NCBI GenBank assembly: GCA_003282865.1
Contig: QBYK01000001.1
Location: forward strand, 36,419 to 100,418
Length of the DNA stretch: 64,000 nt
Direction: 5' to 3'
Origin: SAR116 cluster bacterium AG-325-I21
GTDB lineage: Bacteria > Pseudomonadota > Alphaproteobacteria > Puniceispirillales > Puniceispirillaceae
The position numbers were made by a program, and so were the translations under genes. The notes beneath the pieces are model-generated. The model was not told the DNA's origin, made no database searches, and saw only the letters and a program-made list of their open reading frames with translations. Position 1 is the first letter of the stretch. The number at the start of each line of letters is the position of its first letter. Positions 48,616 through 59,396 of this stretch are shown in pieces.

Positions 48616-49143
48616 TTAAAATGACTCAAATTTTATCAACGCAGCTTTTCGTGTTAAGTTATCCGAATGCGTTGGACGATAACCACTCCCCCCCCCATAA
48701 CTACCCAATTTTCCATTCGTACGAATAACCCGATGACATGGATAAATTATGGGTATGGGATTCCTGGCACATATTGAACCGGCGGCTCGCGCAGCTTTTG
48801 GTTTTCCAGCTAAGCGGGCAAATTCAGCATAACTTATTACTGTCCCAAAAGGAATTGTCGCCATAATGGTCAACCAGTATTGCCCGCCAGTGCTTTTGCC
48901 AGCAGGCGCTAGTGGCAAATCAAACTGTTGAAGAGAGCCACTAAAAAACGCTTGGAGTTGGGCTTTTGTTTCACGTGAAACACTGTTTGGGCGATCTGGT
49001 TCGTGCCAACCGGTTTGGTTCCAGTCCAGCCGAACCAAACTAACACCATCGCTAATCGGTCGCATCCAGCCAAAGTCAGTTTTTAAGCTGGACGTGTAAA
49101 GGTAGTTTGGGTCATTGATGTTGGACACAATTTTTTTCTCCAC
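48616..49143 (-). CDS. Methylated-DNA-[protein]-cysteine S-methyltransferase
   Basis: This suicide repair enzyme transfers O6-alkyl groups from guanine to its own cysteine. The active-site Cys136 in YPCHRVI and the following GSYGGGSGYR match the family, and the HTH-like segment PFGTVISYAEFARLAG precedes it. The protein is 175 residues with a GTG start. Residues 55-59 (VSRET) are encoded by a perfect parS palindrome at 48967-48982. It is an unusual insert between rho and mnmE, on the opposite strand to both. Confidence 0.93.
   Translation of the reverse strand: MEKKIVSNINDPNYLYTSSLKTDFGWMRPISDGVSLVRLDWNQTGWHEPDRPNSVSRETKAQLQAFFSGSLQQFDLPLAPAGKSTGGQYWLTIMATIPFGTVISYAEFARLAGKPKAARAAGSICARNPIPIIYPCHRVIRTNGKLGSYGGGSGYRPTHSDNLTRKAALIKFESF
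48967..48982. promoter_or_regulatory. parS centromere-like site 1
   Basis: TGTTTCACGTGAAACA, a perfect 16-base palindrome and exact match to the parS consensus bound by ParB. It lies inside the methyltransferase gene, where it encodes Val-Ser-Arg-Glu-Thr, and is about 3.3 kb to the right of the candidate origin and 5.2 kb from parB. Confidence 0.93.
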
Positions 49144-49250
49144 CTTAACTCAGGTGGACCCGTACAAGGTAAATGGCAAAAAGAGACTTGTTGTCGGCAG
49201 CTTTTCGTTCTAGGTAAAATCTATTTAAGAAATGTAGTGATTAAAAGAAT

Positions 49251-50681
49251 ATGTCCAATAACGCGAACGATACCATATACGCTGTTGCTACACCACCCGG
49301 ACGGTCAGCAATCGCGGTGATACGGATCAGTGGAGGTAATGCAGCAAAAATACCAGCTCTATTTTCAGTGCCTTGCCCTGCCGCTGGTCAATTTAATGTT
49401 TCGAGACTGATGTTGGCTGGTAAAATTTTGGATCAAGTAATTTTGCTGTTTATGCAAGGCCCACATTCCAGCACTGGAGAGGATGTGTGTGAGATTCATT
49501 GCCATGGAAGCCGTGCGGTTATTGATGCTATCATAGCGCATTTGGAAAGAGCGAGTGGGCTCCGTTTAGCGGCCCCGGGCGAATTTACTCAGCGCAGCTT
49601 TTTGAATGGAAAAATGGATTTATCTGGTGTTGAGGGTCTTGCCGACCTGATCGATGCGCAAACCCCGGCCCAGTTAAATCAAGCTTGGGCGCAAATTGAT
49701 GGTGCGTTGCGGGCACCGGTGATGGCGTGGCGCGCTGAATTGATTGAAATTGTAGCACGTTTGGAAGCATTGATCGATTTCAGCGATGAAGATCTTCCAT
49801 TCGCGATTGAACAAAACTTGCGCGATGGGACAAAGTCTTTAATCACTTCGCTTGCGGAAAATCTTTCGGATGGCGGGGTTGGCGAGCTAGTTCGTGATGG
49901 AGTAGTTGTAGCACTGGTTGGGCCCGCAAATGCAGGAAAATCAACGGTTTTGAACGGGTTAGCGGGCCGCGCTGCAGCGATTGTTTCCGATGAGGCTGGA
50001 ACTACGCGCGATATTATCCGAATCGAGTTAGATTTGTTCGGTGTGCCGACAACTATTCTAGATACAGCTGGTATTCGTAACACTAGTGGAAGGATCGAAA
50101 TTGAAGGTATTAAACGATCCATTACGGCCGCTGCCAATGCTGATTTGATAGTGGTTATCCTTGACGGTAGTGACAACAATTGGCCAGAAGCTTGCGCAAA
50201 AATCGACGACGCTATTAATTCGGAGATCAGACAATCCCAAACAAATCAAAAGATAGTTAGTGGTAAAATAATTAATACCCGTCCCAGGCTTTATGTTTTG
50301 AACAAGGCTGACCTTGGTACCGTTCGCGCTAATTATCAAATTGAACACAAGGACAAATATAGTGATACATACGATATGCTAGCCATTTCGGCCAAAAAAC
50401 AAACTGATATTTATGTGCTAAGTACAGCATTAGCAGAGCGGCTGGTGCCTTTAAACCATGCTGAAGGTAGTGTTATCATTACCCGCCAGCGCCATCGAAG
50501 ATCAATTCAAGCGGCTCACGATGCCCTTGGTCGGGCCTTGATCCATGATTTTCAGAAGGCACCAGAATTGGCAGCTGAAGATTTCCGGTTCGCGGCTGGT
50601 GCGTTAGGACGCATAACGGGCGAAATTGATGTTGAAGAACTGTTGTCAAGCATCTTTTCAGCCTTTTGTATTGGAAAATAA
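49251..50681 (+). CDS. mnmE: tRNA uridine-34 modification GTPase MnmE
   Basis: MnmE forms a complex with MnmG that adds carboxymethylaminomethyl to the wobble uridine in tRNAs. It shows the N-terminal formyl-THF-binding fold (TIYAVATPPGRSAIAV), the G domain with GPANAGKS at 224-231 and DTAGIR, and the C-terminal CIGK with the required Cys473. Length of 476 residues is normal. It is followed after about 98 bases by mnmG. Confidence 0.96.
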   Translation: MSNNANDTIYAVATPPGRSAIAVIRISGGNAAKIPALFSVPCPAAGQFNVSRLMLAGKILDQVILLFMQGPHSSTGEDVCEIHCHGSRAVIDAIIAHLERASGLRLAAPGEFTQRSFLNGKMDLSGVEGLADLIDAQTPAQLNQAWAQIDGALRAPVMAWRAELIEIVARLEALIDFSDEDLPFAIEQNLRDGTKSLITSLAENLSDGGVGELVRDGVVVALVGPANAGKSTVLNGLAGRAAAIVSDEAGTTRDIIRIELDLFGVPTTILDTAGIRNTSGRIEIEGIKRSITAAANADLIVVILDGSDNNWPEACAKIDDAINSEIRQSQTNQKIVSGKIINTRPRLYVLNKADLGTVRANYQIEHKDKYSDTYDMLAISAKKQTDIYVLSTALAERLVPLNHAEGSVIITRQRHRRSIQAAHDALGRALIHDFQKAPELAAEDFRFAAGALGRITGEIDVEELLSSIFSAFCIGK

Positions 50682-50779
50682 ATAAAAAACCGGCATAACG
50701 GAACTACGATTAGCGTTATGGTCAATAGGATATATGCGAGCAAAACAGTTTAGAAAAAACTCACCGAGGTGGTCAAATT

Positions 50780-52699
50780 ATGTCAGATAAGTTTGATGTC
50801 ATCGTTGTTGGTGGCGGCCATGCTGGCTGCGAGGCCGCTGCCGCGGCCGCGCGGATGGGTGCTTCGGTTGGGTTATTTACTATGCGGGCCGATCGCATTG
50901 GTGAAATGTCGTGTAATCCTGCAATTGGTGGGCTTGGCAAAGGACATCTGGTTCGGGAAATTGATGCGCTTGATGGGATCATGGGGCGGGCAATTGATTT
51001 GGCTGGTATCCAGTTCAGAATGTTGAATAAGTCACGGGGGCCAGCAGTTCATGGCCCCCGTGCCCAAGCTGACCGAGCCTTGTACCGAATCGCCATTCAA
51101 AATTTTCTTTCTGAATATGATAATATTCGCATTATTGAATCTGCCGTTGGTGATATTGTTGTAAAAAAAACGCATCATGGCAAGCGAGTTAAAGGCATTA
51201 TAACTGAGGATGGTCATAGATATAAAAGCTGCTCCATTGTACTAACAGCCGGAACATTCCTTGGTGGCGTTATCCATCTTGGGGCGGAGCGCACACCGGC
51301 AGGGCGCGTTGGTGAAGCTCCTTCAAACCAACTAGCCTCGAGATTGGCAGAAATGCAGCTGCCAATTGGACGACTGAAGACTGGTACACCAGCACGACTT
51401 GATGGCCGGAGCATTGATTGGGAAAGCATAGAGATGCAATATGCGGATGATCCGCCCGTGCCATTCTCTACGCTGACCGAAAGCATCCAGGTGCCGCAAA
51501 TTGCTTGTGGTATTACGCGAACAACGGCTCAAACTCATAAAATAATTAGAGAATCTATGCATTTATCTGCGGTGTATAGTGGCCAGATTTCAGGAATTGG
51601 TCCGCGTTATTGTCCCTCTATTGAGGATAAAATCCATCGGTTCGTTGGTAAAAAATCGCATCAGATATTTTTAGAACCAGAAGGCCTGGACGATCCGACC
51701 GTCTATCCAAACGGGATTTCAACAAGTCTACCCCGCGATGTTCAAAGCAAGATGATCGCTTCAATCCCAGGCTTGGCGAAAGCAAAAATCCTTCAACCTG
51801 GATATGCGATTGAATATGACTTTGTCGATCCACGTTCCTTGAGACGTTCTTTGGATTTGAAAACTCTTCCTGGACTTTATTTGGCTGGCCAGATCAATGG
51901 TACTACGGGTTACGAGGAGGCTGCCGCACAAGGGCTGATTGCAGGCGTTAATGCTGCACTTATGGCCGGTAATGGCTCTGATTATTCACCATTTGTGCTC
52001 GACCGCGCTGACGCATACATTGGGGTTATGATAGATGATCTAATAACGAAAGGTGCGCCAGAACCCTACAGGATGTTTACTTCGCGAGCGGAATATCGGC
52101 TGTTATTGCGAGCGGATAATGCTGATCAACGGTTGACAGATTATGGGGTAACAATTGGCTGTGTAGGCATGTTTCGGCAAAATGCATGGCGTCATAAAGC
52201 GCAAGCGCTTGTTGCAGCACGCACCCAGCTGGCCACAAATACAAAGTCTGCTAAGGCGGTCGCCGCAGCGGGCCTGCCCGCTCCGCGTGATGGTGGTGCG
52301 CGTAGCGGGGCAGATTTATTGACTTTAGAGGGAATTGGGATAACGGATATTCTGCCATTATGGCCAGAGCATGCGGCAATTTCGCCGGACCTTTATGGTC
52401 AACTTGAGGCTGATTATCGTTACGCTGGCTATATTGTGCGGCAGCAGGCCGATATTGATGCTTTGCGCCGCGACGAGGCGCTATTGATACCGACGCAGAC
52501 TGATTTCAATTCAGTTGGTGGGCTGTCTGCCGAATCAAAGGACATACTACGCCGTTTCAGACCTGAGACGATAGGCCACGCAAATCGCCTACCAGGCCTA
52601 ACACCAGCCGCTGTTGTGGCCGTTCTTCATCATATTAAGAGGCAGCAAAAACAAAATGATACTGCTGGAAGTGCTTCCTACAAAAAGGTGGCATTGTGA
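50780..52699 (+). CDS. mnmG: tRNA uridine-34 modification FAD enzyme MnmG
   Basis: MnmG (GidA) is the FAD-binding partner of MnmE. The dinucleotide-binding [10 protein letters not shown] lies at 11-20, followed by the [24 protein letters not shown] region (split here at GGLGKG) and a C-terminal helical domain that binds tRNA. 639 residues is the usual length. A GAGGTGG ribosome-binding site precedes the ATG by 7 bases. Its stop overlaps the GTG start of rsmG (GTGA). Confidence 0.97.
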   Translation: MSDKFDVIVVGGGHAGCEAAAAAARMGASVGLFTMRADRIGEMSCNPAIGGLGKGHLVREIDALDGIMGRAIDLAGIQFRMLNKSRGPAVHGPRAQADRALYRIAIQNFLSEYDNIRIIESAVGDIVVKKTHHGKRVKGIITEDGHRYKSCSIVLTAGTFLGGVIHLGAERTPAGRVGEAPSNQLASRLAEMQLPIGRLKTGTPARLDGRSIDWESIEMQYADDPPVPFSTLTESIQVPQIACGITRTTAQTHKIIRESMHLSAVYSGQISGIGPRYCPSIEDKIHRFVGKKSHQIFLEPEGLDDPTVYPNGISTSLPRDVQSKMIASIPGLAKAKILQPGYAIEYDFVDPRSLRRSLDLKTLPGLYLAGQINGTTGYEEAAAQGLIAGVNAALMAGNGSDYSPFVLDRADAYIGVMIDDLITKGAPEPYRMFTSRAEYRLLLRADNADQRLTDYGVTIGCVGMFRQNAWRHKAQALVAARTQLATNTKSAKAVAAAGLPAPRDGGARSGADLLTLEGIGITDILPLWPEHAAISPDLYGQLEADYRYAGYIVRQQADIDALRRDEALLIPTQTDFNSVGGLSAESKDILRRFRPETIGHANRLPGLTPAAVVAVLHHIKRQQKQNDTAGSASYKKVAL

Positions 52700-53301
52700 C
52701 AGCTGATGAAGTCGGCGAGCTACTGAATGTTTCACGTGAAACAATGTGTAAGTTCGAGGCATATCTGAAATTATTGGAGAAATGGCAGTGTCGAATTAAT
52801 CTTGTGGCGAATAGCACTATAGCTAATGTTTGGCAGCGTCACATCTTGGACTCTGCGCAACTAGTTAAGTTTTACCCACCAAATACGAAAAAAATTTTAG
52901 ATGTTGGCAGTGGTGCTGGTTTTCCAGGGCTCGTGCTGGCGATCATGGGTAATGTCGAGGTGGATCTTGTGGAATCGGATCAGCGCAAGGCAATTTTTCT
53001 ATCCACAGCCATCCGTTCACTTAGCCTACCAGCAAAAGTTCATAATCAGCGTATCGAAGCAATGCCAAATCTGTCTCCTGATGTTATTACAGCACGCGCT
53101 GTGGCGCCTGTCCCTAAACTAATGGAATTAATTGAAAACCAGATATCGCTTGATACAGTTTGCTTGTTTTTAAAAGGTGGATCAGTAGAAGGTGAATTGA
53201 CCGAATTACAAACTTATTCCAAAATGGTTCCTGTAAATCATCCAAGCCTTTCCGGCGGAGGTGGCTTTGTTCTTGAGCTTAAACATAAAAGCTTAAATTG
53301 A
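52696..53301 (+). CDS. rsmG: 16S rRNA (guanine-527-N7)-methyltransferase RsmG
   Basis: RsmG methylates G527 of 16S rRNA. The SAM-binding [10 protein letters not shown] is at residues 69-78. The start is a GTG that overlaps the mnmG stop by four bases. Residues 12-16 (VSRET) are encoded by a parS palindrome, a situation found in several alphaproteobacterial rsmG genes near parAB. The length is 201 residues. It runs into parA. Confidence 0.95.
   Translation: MTADEVGELLNVSRETMCKFEAYLKLLEKWQCRINLVANSTIANVWQRHILDSAQLVKFYPPNTKKILDVGSGAGFPGLVLAIMGNVEVDLVESDQRKAIFLSTAIRSLSLPAKVHNQRIEAMPNLSPDVITARAVAPVPKLMELIENQISLDTVCLFLKGGSVEGELTELQTYSKMVPVNHPSLSGGGGFVLELKHKSLN
52728..52743. promoter_or_regulatory. 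parS centromere-like site 2
   Basis: A second perfect copy of TGTTTCACGTGAAACA, inside rsmG, again encoding Val-Ser-Arg-Glu-Thr. It is 3.8 kb from site 1, 0.6 kb upstream of the parA start and about 7.1 kb to the right of the candidate origin. Confidence 0.95.
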
Positions 53302-53353
53302 AGCCAATGAAATGGATAAGTTACAAAGAGGAAAAAAGGCAAGGTTTACTGTT

Positions 53354-54136
53354 ATGACTTTTTCATCACGGATTATTGCGATCGCTAATCAAAAAGGTGG
53401 TGTTGGCAAAACCACCACGTCGGTCAACTTGGCGACAGCCTTGGCTGCATGTGGCCGTCGTGTATTGTTGGTTGATTTTGACCCGCAGGGAAACGCATCA
53501 ACCGGCCTAGGCATTGATATCTCGGAACGCGTGACGAACAGCTACCGACTTGTTACCGGCGAGATTAGTGTAGGGGAAGCGATTAAGTCTAGTTCCGTGC
53601 CAAGTCTTGATATTATTGCCGCTATAATTGAGCTTTCGGCGGCGGAAGTTGAACTGACGACGCTTGATCGCCGTGAATTTCGTCTTGCAGACGCGTTATT
53701 GGGTGTCATTGCAGAGTACGATTATATTTTGATTGACTGCCCACCCTCGTTGGGATTGTTAACGGTGAATGCACTCTGTGCTGCAAACACTGTCTTAGTG
53801 CCGTTGCAGTGTGAGTTTTTCGCGCTAGAGGGCCTGTCTCAGCTAATGCGAACCATTGAGGTTGTGCGCGCTGGACTTAACCAGCATTTAGTAATGCAAG
53901 GCATTGTTCTAACAATGTATGATAACCGTAATAAGTTGTCTGAACAAGTCGCAAGCGATGTTCGTGCGCATCTCGGTGATATTGTTTATCACACTGTTAT
54001 TCCAAGAAATATAAGAGTTTCCGAAGCGCCCTCTTTCGGTAAACCAGTCCTGATGTATGATCTGAATTGTGCTGGCTCGCAAGCTTATGTGGCGCTCGCA
54101 GCGGAGCTGTTAAACCGAGAAAAGGAAGCCGCCTAA
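53354..54136 (+). CDS. parA: Chromosome partitioning ATPase ParA
   Basis: ParA is a Walker-type ATPase that moves the ParB-parS complex, and so the origin region, toward the pole. The deviant Walker A KGGVGKT is at residues 14-20, after IIAIANQ, and the FDPQGNAS and DCPPSLGLLT motifs follow. The frame opens at 53312, but the ATG at 53354 gives a standard 260-residue chromosomal ParA. The stop and the parB ATG overlap (TAATG). Confidence 0.96.
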   Translation: MTFSSRIIAIANQKGGVGKTTTSVNLATALAACGRRVLLVDFDPQGNASTGLGIDISERVTNSYRLVTGEISVGEAIKSSSVPSLDIIAAIIELSAAEVELTTLDRREFRLADALLGVIAEYDYILIDCPPSLGLLTVNALCAANTVLVPLQCEFFALEGLSQLMRTIEVVRAGLNQHLVMQGIVLTMYDNRNKLSEQVASDVRAHLGDIVYHTVIPRNIRVSEAPSFGKPVLMYDLNCAGSQAYVALAAELLNREKEAA

Positions 54137-55125
54137 TGTCGTCAAAAACACCTGTTGATGAAATGCCTGCAAAAAAAAGTCGAGCAAAAAAGGGCCCTGA
54201 ACGTGGCCTTGGTCGCGGGCTATCATCGCTTTTTGGTGATCAGGGAGTTGCTATGGCCACTGGGATGTCAGGAGTAACTGGCGCATCATCTAACGTAAGT
54301 GATATTCCCCAAACATCTGATAAAATTGTTGGAATGCCACCTTCTGGACTGTGCGAGGTACCAGTAGAATGGATTAATGTTGGTCCTTGGCAACCGCGAC
54401 GCCGCTTTGATAAGTTAGCGCTTGATGAGCTAGCAGCATCAATCAGGAAAAATGGCATCGTTCAGCCTATATTGCTGCGGCCACATCCGGAGTACAAATC
54501 GCGTTTTCAATTGGTTGCGGGTGAGCGGCGCTGGCGCGCCGCACAATTGGCAAATACTCATGAAGTGCCAGCCATTATACGGGATTTAACTACTGCCGAA
54601 TGTTATGAAATTGCCCTTGTTGAAAATATCCAGCGGAGCGATCTAAGTGTTATTGAGGAAGCGCAGGGCTATCAAAAACTACTAGATACAAACCGGTACA
54701 CACAAGAGCAGCTCTCTGTAATTATTGGTAAATCTAGAAGCCATATCGCCAATATATTGCGCTTGCTTTTATTGCCAGGACCAGTTCAGACATTGCTTCT
54801 GGAACGCAAGATCACAATGGGCCAAGCACGCCCACTTATTGGCCATAAACAGTCTGAGATGCTGGCTAAAACCATTGTGATGAAAGGCCTGTCAGCTCGC
54901 CAAGCTGAAGCCCTTGCAAAGCAAGGTGCTGTCTCAACGAGGAAAATGCGCAAGGAAGCTATGAAATCATCGGATATAAGAGCACTGGAAAAACAAGCAA
55001 CCAAAGAGCTCGGTCTCGATTTCAGTATTGATTGGGATGAGGTGAAAGAGCGCGGTAAGATAATTATTGATTGCCAGTCATTGGATCAAATGACTGATCT
55101 GATTGGTAGACTGGGAATCCGCTAA
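54136..55125 (+). CDS. parB: Chromosome partitioning protein ParB
   Basis: ParB is a CTP-dependent clamp that loads at parS. After a basic N-terminal tail (with the ParA-activating GLGRGLSSLFG), it has GERRWRA (129-135) and ENIQRSDL (163-170) of the CTPase core, a helix-turn-helix near 180-210, and a C-terminal dimerisation part. The ATG at 54136 gives 329 residues; a longer frame from 54067 lies in parA and is unlikely. It overlaps holA by 4 bases in convergent orientation. Confidence 0.96.
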   Translation: MSSKTPVDEMPAKKSRAKKGPERGLGRGLSSLFGDQGVAMATGMSGVTGASSNVSDIPQTSDKIVGMPPSGLCEVPVEWINVGPWQPRRRFDKLALDELAASIRKNGIVQPILLRPHPEYKSRFQLVAGERRWRAAQLANTHEVPAIIRDLTTAECYEIALVENIQRSDLSVIEEAQGYQKLLDTNRYTQEQLSVIIGKSRSHIANILRLLLLPGPVQTLLLERKITMGQARPLIGHKQSEMLAKTIVMKGLSARQAEALAKQGAVSTRKMRKEAMKSSDIRALEKQATKELGLDFSIDWDEVKERGKIIIDCQSLDQMTDLIGRLGIR

Positions 55126-56141
55126 CGTGGCGCGCGAAGACATATGCCAAGAAGGCTCTGTGAAGTACAAATCTGATCATCTAAGCGGTTAGATTTGATC
55201 TGTAATTCAATATCTTGCAAACGATTGACAATGTTCATTGCCATTTGTGGTTGCCAGCGCTGCAAATGCGATTGCAGACGGTTTTGTAGTTTGAAATGTG
55301 GTGGTGGTCTAAGGCTAAGGATTGCGTTCTGTGCTGACTTCCCGCTTCTCATTGCATAGCCGGCCAGCCCTAACTGTTTAAAATAACTCTGACAACCCCT
55401 CACAATCATAACAGCATTGGTATCTTCATGCCATGCTTTTTGCAAGGATCGTTGAAGCCTCGCTACGGCACCGCTTGCTAATGCATTTGCAATATCATCA
55501 ATCGCCAGTTTTGCATTATCCCCGAGAGCAAAATGAACCTCTTCAGCATCCAGCTTACCATTCGGGCCAGCCATCAATGCTAACTTTTCAATTTCACGTC
55601 GCGATGAGCCACGGTCACTACCTAGTCGTAGCGCAATAATGTCTAGCGCATCGCTGCTTGCTTGGATGTTGTCGGCGGCAAACATATTGCTAACAAGTGC
55701 GCGAATATCGTTAACACTATCTTCATAACAGCCAATAGACGCCGCTGTTTCACTGCTCTCAAAAAGTTTTACGAGAGCATGTTTTGTGGTTGTCTCATGG
55801 GCTTCAACAATGATTATTGCTTCTTCAAAATGTTCAGATAGCGCTAGCTTACAAGCTGCCAGGAGTTCAGTACCGCGGCCTTTGACTAAAACTAGCCTGC
55901 GATCACTAATTGCTGGGATAGCTGCGGCTGAGTCCAAGAGTAAACTGGCCTCACTTGACAACATTTCACCTGTCAAGCGGGTGACAGAAAACACATCGTC
56001 AAGATCATGACTGAAAAGATGGGCTAACTGCTTGGCACGTTCACTAATCAATCCGCTGTCATTACCATGAAACAGAAATGCAACAAAATTTGGTGATGGT
56101 TTTGCGAGAAAGGTGTCAATCTGACGGGGCGCGATTTTCAT
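55122..56141 (-). CDS. holA: DNA polymerase III delta subunit
   Basis: HolA opens the beta sliding clamp inside the clamp loader. The N-terminal domain starts with IAPRQIDTFLAK and FLFHGNDSGLISERAKQL, followed by the degenerate AAA+ fold and helical C-terminus with IEKLALMAG. The 339 residues are normal. It follows lptE by 15 bases in the conserved leuS-lptE-holA order, convergent with parB. Confidence 0.93.
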   Translation of the reverse strand: MKIAPRQIDTFLAKPSPNFVAFLFHGNDSGLISERAKQLAHLFSHDLDDVFSVTRLTGEMLSSEASLLLDSAAAIPAISDRRLVLVKGRGTELLAACKLALSEHFEEAIIIVEAHETTTKHALVKLFESSETAASIGCYEDSVNDIRALVSNMFAADNIQASSDALDIIALRLGSDRGSSRREIEKLALMAGPNGKLDAEEVHFALGDNAKLAIDDIANALASGAVARLQRSLQKAWHEDTNAVMIVRGCQSYFKQLGLAGYAMRSGKSAQNAILSLRPPPHFKLQNRLQSHLQRWQPQMAMNIVNRLQDIELQIKSNRLDDQICTSQSLLGICLRAPR

Positions 56142-56156
56142 GTTTTGCTCATGTCG

Positions 56157-56687
56157 CTATTGCTTCTGTTTCAAAAAATAAAGCTGCAAACGGCGCCCCA
56201 CACGCTGGGCCAGCAAGACAGCAAGACGTTCACGCGCATGAGATTCTGATTCATCCTGACCATACAATGAAGATACTGATCCTAGGGTTGCGTCGCCCGA
56301 TACAGAATCAGCATAGAGGGTTTCACCAGTTTCCACATCATTTAACTCGAAAGTTGTGGTCATGGACATCTTTTTCAAAGAAGAGGCCGCTCCTTGCACT
56401 GATATGGTGGCTGAAGACGCGGTTTCTATTTCTGAGTTCAATAAATACGCTGCGCTTGATTTGCCACCAATATGTAATTTTTGTCGCAATTCACGGGTAT
56501 AAATTTGACCCTCGCGCGATCTCACATCAGTTACCATAACTTTTTTAAGACTGTCCTGATTATTTTGACTTAACTGATGAATACTCATCTCGCCGCAAGC
56601 AACTAAAGCAAAACCAAAAAATGCGATGCCAAGCAATCGAATGACACACCCACAAATATTTTGATCATTTTCGCTAGATAACCACAT
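56157..56687 (-). CDS. lptE: LPS-assembly lipoprotein LptE
   Basis: LptE is the outer-membrane lipoprotein plug of the LptD translocon. The ATG at 56687 gives 176 residues with a signal peptide ending in lipobox LVAC (Cys31); the earlier open frame lies inside leuS. The rest has the diverged beta-rich pattern of alphaproteobacterial LptE and carries few conserved motifs, so the call leans on position between leuS and holA. It overlaps leuS by 14 bases. Confidence 0.85.
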   Translation of the reverse strand: MWLSSENDQNICGCVIRLLGIAFFGFALVACGEMSIHQLSQNNQDSLKKVMVTDVRSREGQIYTRELRQKLHIGGKSSAAYLLNSEIETASSATISVQGAASSLKKMSMTTTFELNDVETGETLYADSVSGDATLGSVSSLYGQDESESHARERLAVLLAQRVGRRLQLYFLKQKQ

Positions 56688-59241
56688 TGATAATCCTGTT
56701 TTTGACAACGATGACTTTTTTTGGCGCGTTGCCATCAAGATAGCGGAGAATGGCTTTTGACTCCAGGGCTCGTGCTTCGGCATCAGCATTCTCACAATCT
56801 CGAGACAGCATAATTGTGTCGCGTAACTTTCCATTCACTTGAATACCAACTTCAATCTCGTCATCGTCAGCAAGATTCTCATCAGCTTTTGGCCATGTGT
56901 TGGTTGCTAACATGGTTTCGTGGCCAAGACTTTGCCATATTTCTTCTGCGATATGGGGTGATAGTGGGCTTAATAGTTGTGCTAAAGTCTCTAATCCAAA
57001 ACGCTTGGCTGCTGCTGCACCTTTATCTGCTGGTTTGACAACAGCAATCGCATTGGCAAGTATATGAAGTTGTGCGACTGCTCGGTTAAAACGGAAATTT
57101 TCAATATCGTTAGATAAGCTAATTATTGATTTATGTGCTGTTTTTATCAGAGCAAGCGCGCTTCCTTCACTATCATGCAGATTTGTCTTATCGACAGGCG
57201 CTAACTCTAGGTCTTGTGACAATCGATAGATGCGTTTCAAAAAGCGCGATGCGCCCTCAACGCCAGCTTCGGTCCATTCCATATCGCGTTCTGGGGGTGA
57301 GTCAGAAAGCATGAACAAGCGCGCTGTATCAGCGCCATAGTTTTCAACAATGGTCTCTGGATCCACCACATTGCGCTTGGATTTACTCATTTTTTCAATG
57401 CGGCCGGCGGTAACTGATTTACCATCATTTGTTTTTACCCAGCTACCCTGTTGTTTCACAACTTCTGTGGGAAATAGCCATTTGCCATCTTCATCTTGGA
57501 AGGTCTGATGACACACCATTCCTTGTGTCATTAGACCGGCAAAAGGTTCATCGAGGTTTAAATAACCAATTTGTGACAGGGCGCGAGTAAAAAAGCGGGA
57601 GTAAAGTAAATGCAAAACAGCATGTTCAACACCGCCAATATATTGGTCGACAGGAAGCCAATATGCAGCGGCGTCCTTATTTACCCCATCATCATGATGC
57701 GGGTCAGCAAACCGCAAAAAATACCAGGAGCTCTCAAAAAATGTGTCAAAAGTGTCTTGTTCGCGCTCGGCTGCATTCCCACATCTCGGGCATTTTGTAT
57801 GCTTCCATGTGGGGTGACTGGCTAGAGGGTTACCGTTAGGTATAAAATCCACATTGTCGGGAAGGGTAATGGGAAGATCAGCTTCAGGGACGGGGACAGC
57901 TCCACATTTATTGCAATGAATGATTGGGATGGGGCAGCCCCAGTAGCGTTGACGTGAAACGCCCCAGTCTCTTAGCCGGTAGTTTGTCTCGCCCATTCCA
58001 ATATTGGCTTCGGTAATTGCTGCGATGGCAGCCTTTTTGCCAGCAACGATATCGAGACCATCCCAATTACGGGAATTAAAAAGCTTGCCTTCGCCGGTAT
58101 ATGCTGTGTCAGTAATACAGAAATTTTTGGGGTGTTCACCATCTGGGAGCACCACGGGCAGAACCTTCAATCCATAAGTATTTGCAAAATCAAGGTCACG
58201 TTGATCGTGAGCGGGACAACCAAAAATGGCTCCCGTCCCATAATCCATAAGTACAAAATTGGCGATGTGTACGGGTAGTTTTATTGAAGAGTCAAGAGGG
58301 TGATTGACGATAAGGCCAGTATCAAAACCTTTCTTCTCAGCTGTTTCAACGGCCGCTTCTGACGTGCCAAGTTTGGCGCATTCAGCAATAAAATTTGCAG
58401 CCTCATCATTTTTTTTACCAATGGCAAGTGCCATCGGGTGATTAGCAGCTATGGCAATAAACGAAGCGCCAAATAGGGTATCAGGCCGAGTTGTAAAAAC
58501 CTCAATTTCCTGGATCCCAGTTAACGGATTGCCATCAAGTACGAAGCGAACTCGTGCTCCTTCTGACTTTCCAATCCAATTTTGTTGCATAAGTCTTACC
58601 CGCTCAGGCCAGCGGTCAAGATCACTAATAGCGGCCAGAAGATCGTCTGCAAAGTTGGTAATCTTAAGAAACCATTGTGACAGAAGGCGGCGTTCAACTG
58701 GCTCTCCTGACCTCCAGCCACGGCCATCTACGACCTGTTCATTGGCCAGAACTGTATTTTCAACTGGATCCCAATTAACCCAACTTTCTTTTTGGTAGGC
58801 AAGTCCCACCTTAAGAAATTTTAAAAACATTTTCTGTTCATGCTTATAATAATCAGGTGAGCAGGTTGCAAACTCGCGTGACCAGTCATAGGACAGGCCC
58901 ATGCGTTTTAGCTGAGTGCGCATGGCGGCGATGTTCTCGACGGTCCATTTTCCAGGATGGACGTTGCGTTCCATAGCCGCATTCTCTGCAGGTAAGCCAA
59001 AGGCATCCCAACCCATTGGGTGGAGGACATTAAATCCTTTGGCCCTATAATAGCGGGCGACTACATCACCTAACGTGTAATTTCGAACATGGCCCATATG
59101 GATTCTCCCTGAAGGATAGGGAAACATCTCTAAAACGTAATATTTTGGCTTGGAATGGTCGATGTTAGCGGTAAAACAATCGGCTTGTTCCCATTTAACT
59201 TGCCACTTTTCTTCAATGGTGGGGGCATCATACTGGGCCAT
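56674..59241 (-). CDS. leuS: Leucyl-tRNA synthetase
   Basis: LeuRS charges tRNA-Leu and edits mischarged amino acids. HMGH at residues 48-51 and KMSKS near 620 are the class I signatures; the CP1 editing domain lies between them. A Cys4 zinc-type segment (CNKC and CPRC) is present in the insertion. 855 residues is normal. It leads the leftward leuS-lptE-holA operon. Confidence 0.97.
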   Translation of the reverse strand: MAQYDAPTIEEKWQVKWEQADCFTANIDHSKPKYYVLEMFPYPSGRIHMGHVRNYTLGDVVARYYRAKGFNVLHPMGWDAFGLPAENAAMERNVHPGKWTVENIAAMRTQLKRMGLSYDWSREFATCSPDYYKHEQKMFLKFLKVGLAYQKESWVNWDPVENTVLANEQVVDGRGWRSGEPVERRLLSQWFLKITNFADDLLAAISDLDRWPERVRLMQQNWIGKSEGARVRFVLDGNPLTGIQEIEVFTTRPDTLFGASFIAIAANHPMALAIGKKNDEAANFIAECAKLGTSEAAVETAEKKGFDTGLIVNHPLDSSIKLPVHIANFVLMDYGTGAIFGCPAHDQRDLDFANTYGLKVLPVVLPDGEHPKNFCITDTAYTGEGKLFNSRNWDGLDIVAGKKAAIAAITEANIGMGETNYRLRDWGVSRQRYWGCPIPIIHCNKCGAVPVPEADLPITLPDNVDFIPNGNPLASHPTWKHTKCPRCGNAAEREQDTFDTFFESSWYFLRFADPHHDDGVNKDAAAYWLPVDQYIGGVEHAVLHLLYSRFFTRALSQIGYLNLDEPFAGLMTQGMVCHQTFQDEDGKWLFPTEVVKQQGSWVKTNDGKSVTAGRIEKMSKSKRNVVDPETIVENYGADTARLFMLSDSPPERDMEWTEAGVEGASRFLKRIYRLSQDLELAPVDKTNLHDSEGSALALIKTAHKSIISLSNDIENFRFNRAVAQLHILANAIAVVKPADKGAAAAKRFGLETLAQLLSPLSPHIAEEIWQSLGHETMLATNTWPKADENLADDDEIEVGIQVNGKLRDTIMLSRDCENADAEARALESKAILRYLDGNAPKKVIVVKNRIINVVI

Positions 59242-59396
59242 TCAAATTTCCCTCGATCACTTTTCAACTACTTAGGCTTGGCTCCAAACGTCATTCGAAG
59301 TAATAAGGTGTTAGCTTTATTATCGATATCAATGTTTTGGCTGGTCTTTATGTCCGTGACGTTGGTCCTTTTAAAAAACTGCCAAATCATTCCAAA

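Noticed and set aside
52999..53007. DnaA-box-like CTATCCACA in rsmG
   Set aside because: It is a single one-mismatch copy inside a coding region without other boxes nearby.
57945..57965. parS-like half site in leuS (GACGTGAAAC)
   Set aside because: Only one arm matches; the left half does not fit the palindrome. Similar half sites, such as one at about 45248 in ppsR, are also incomplete.
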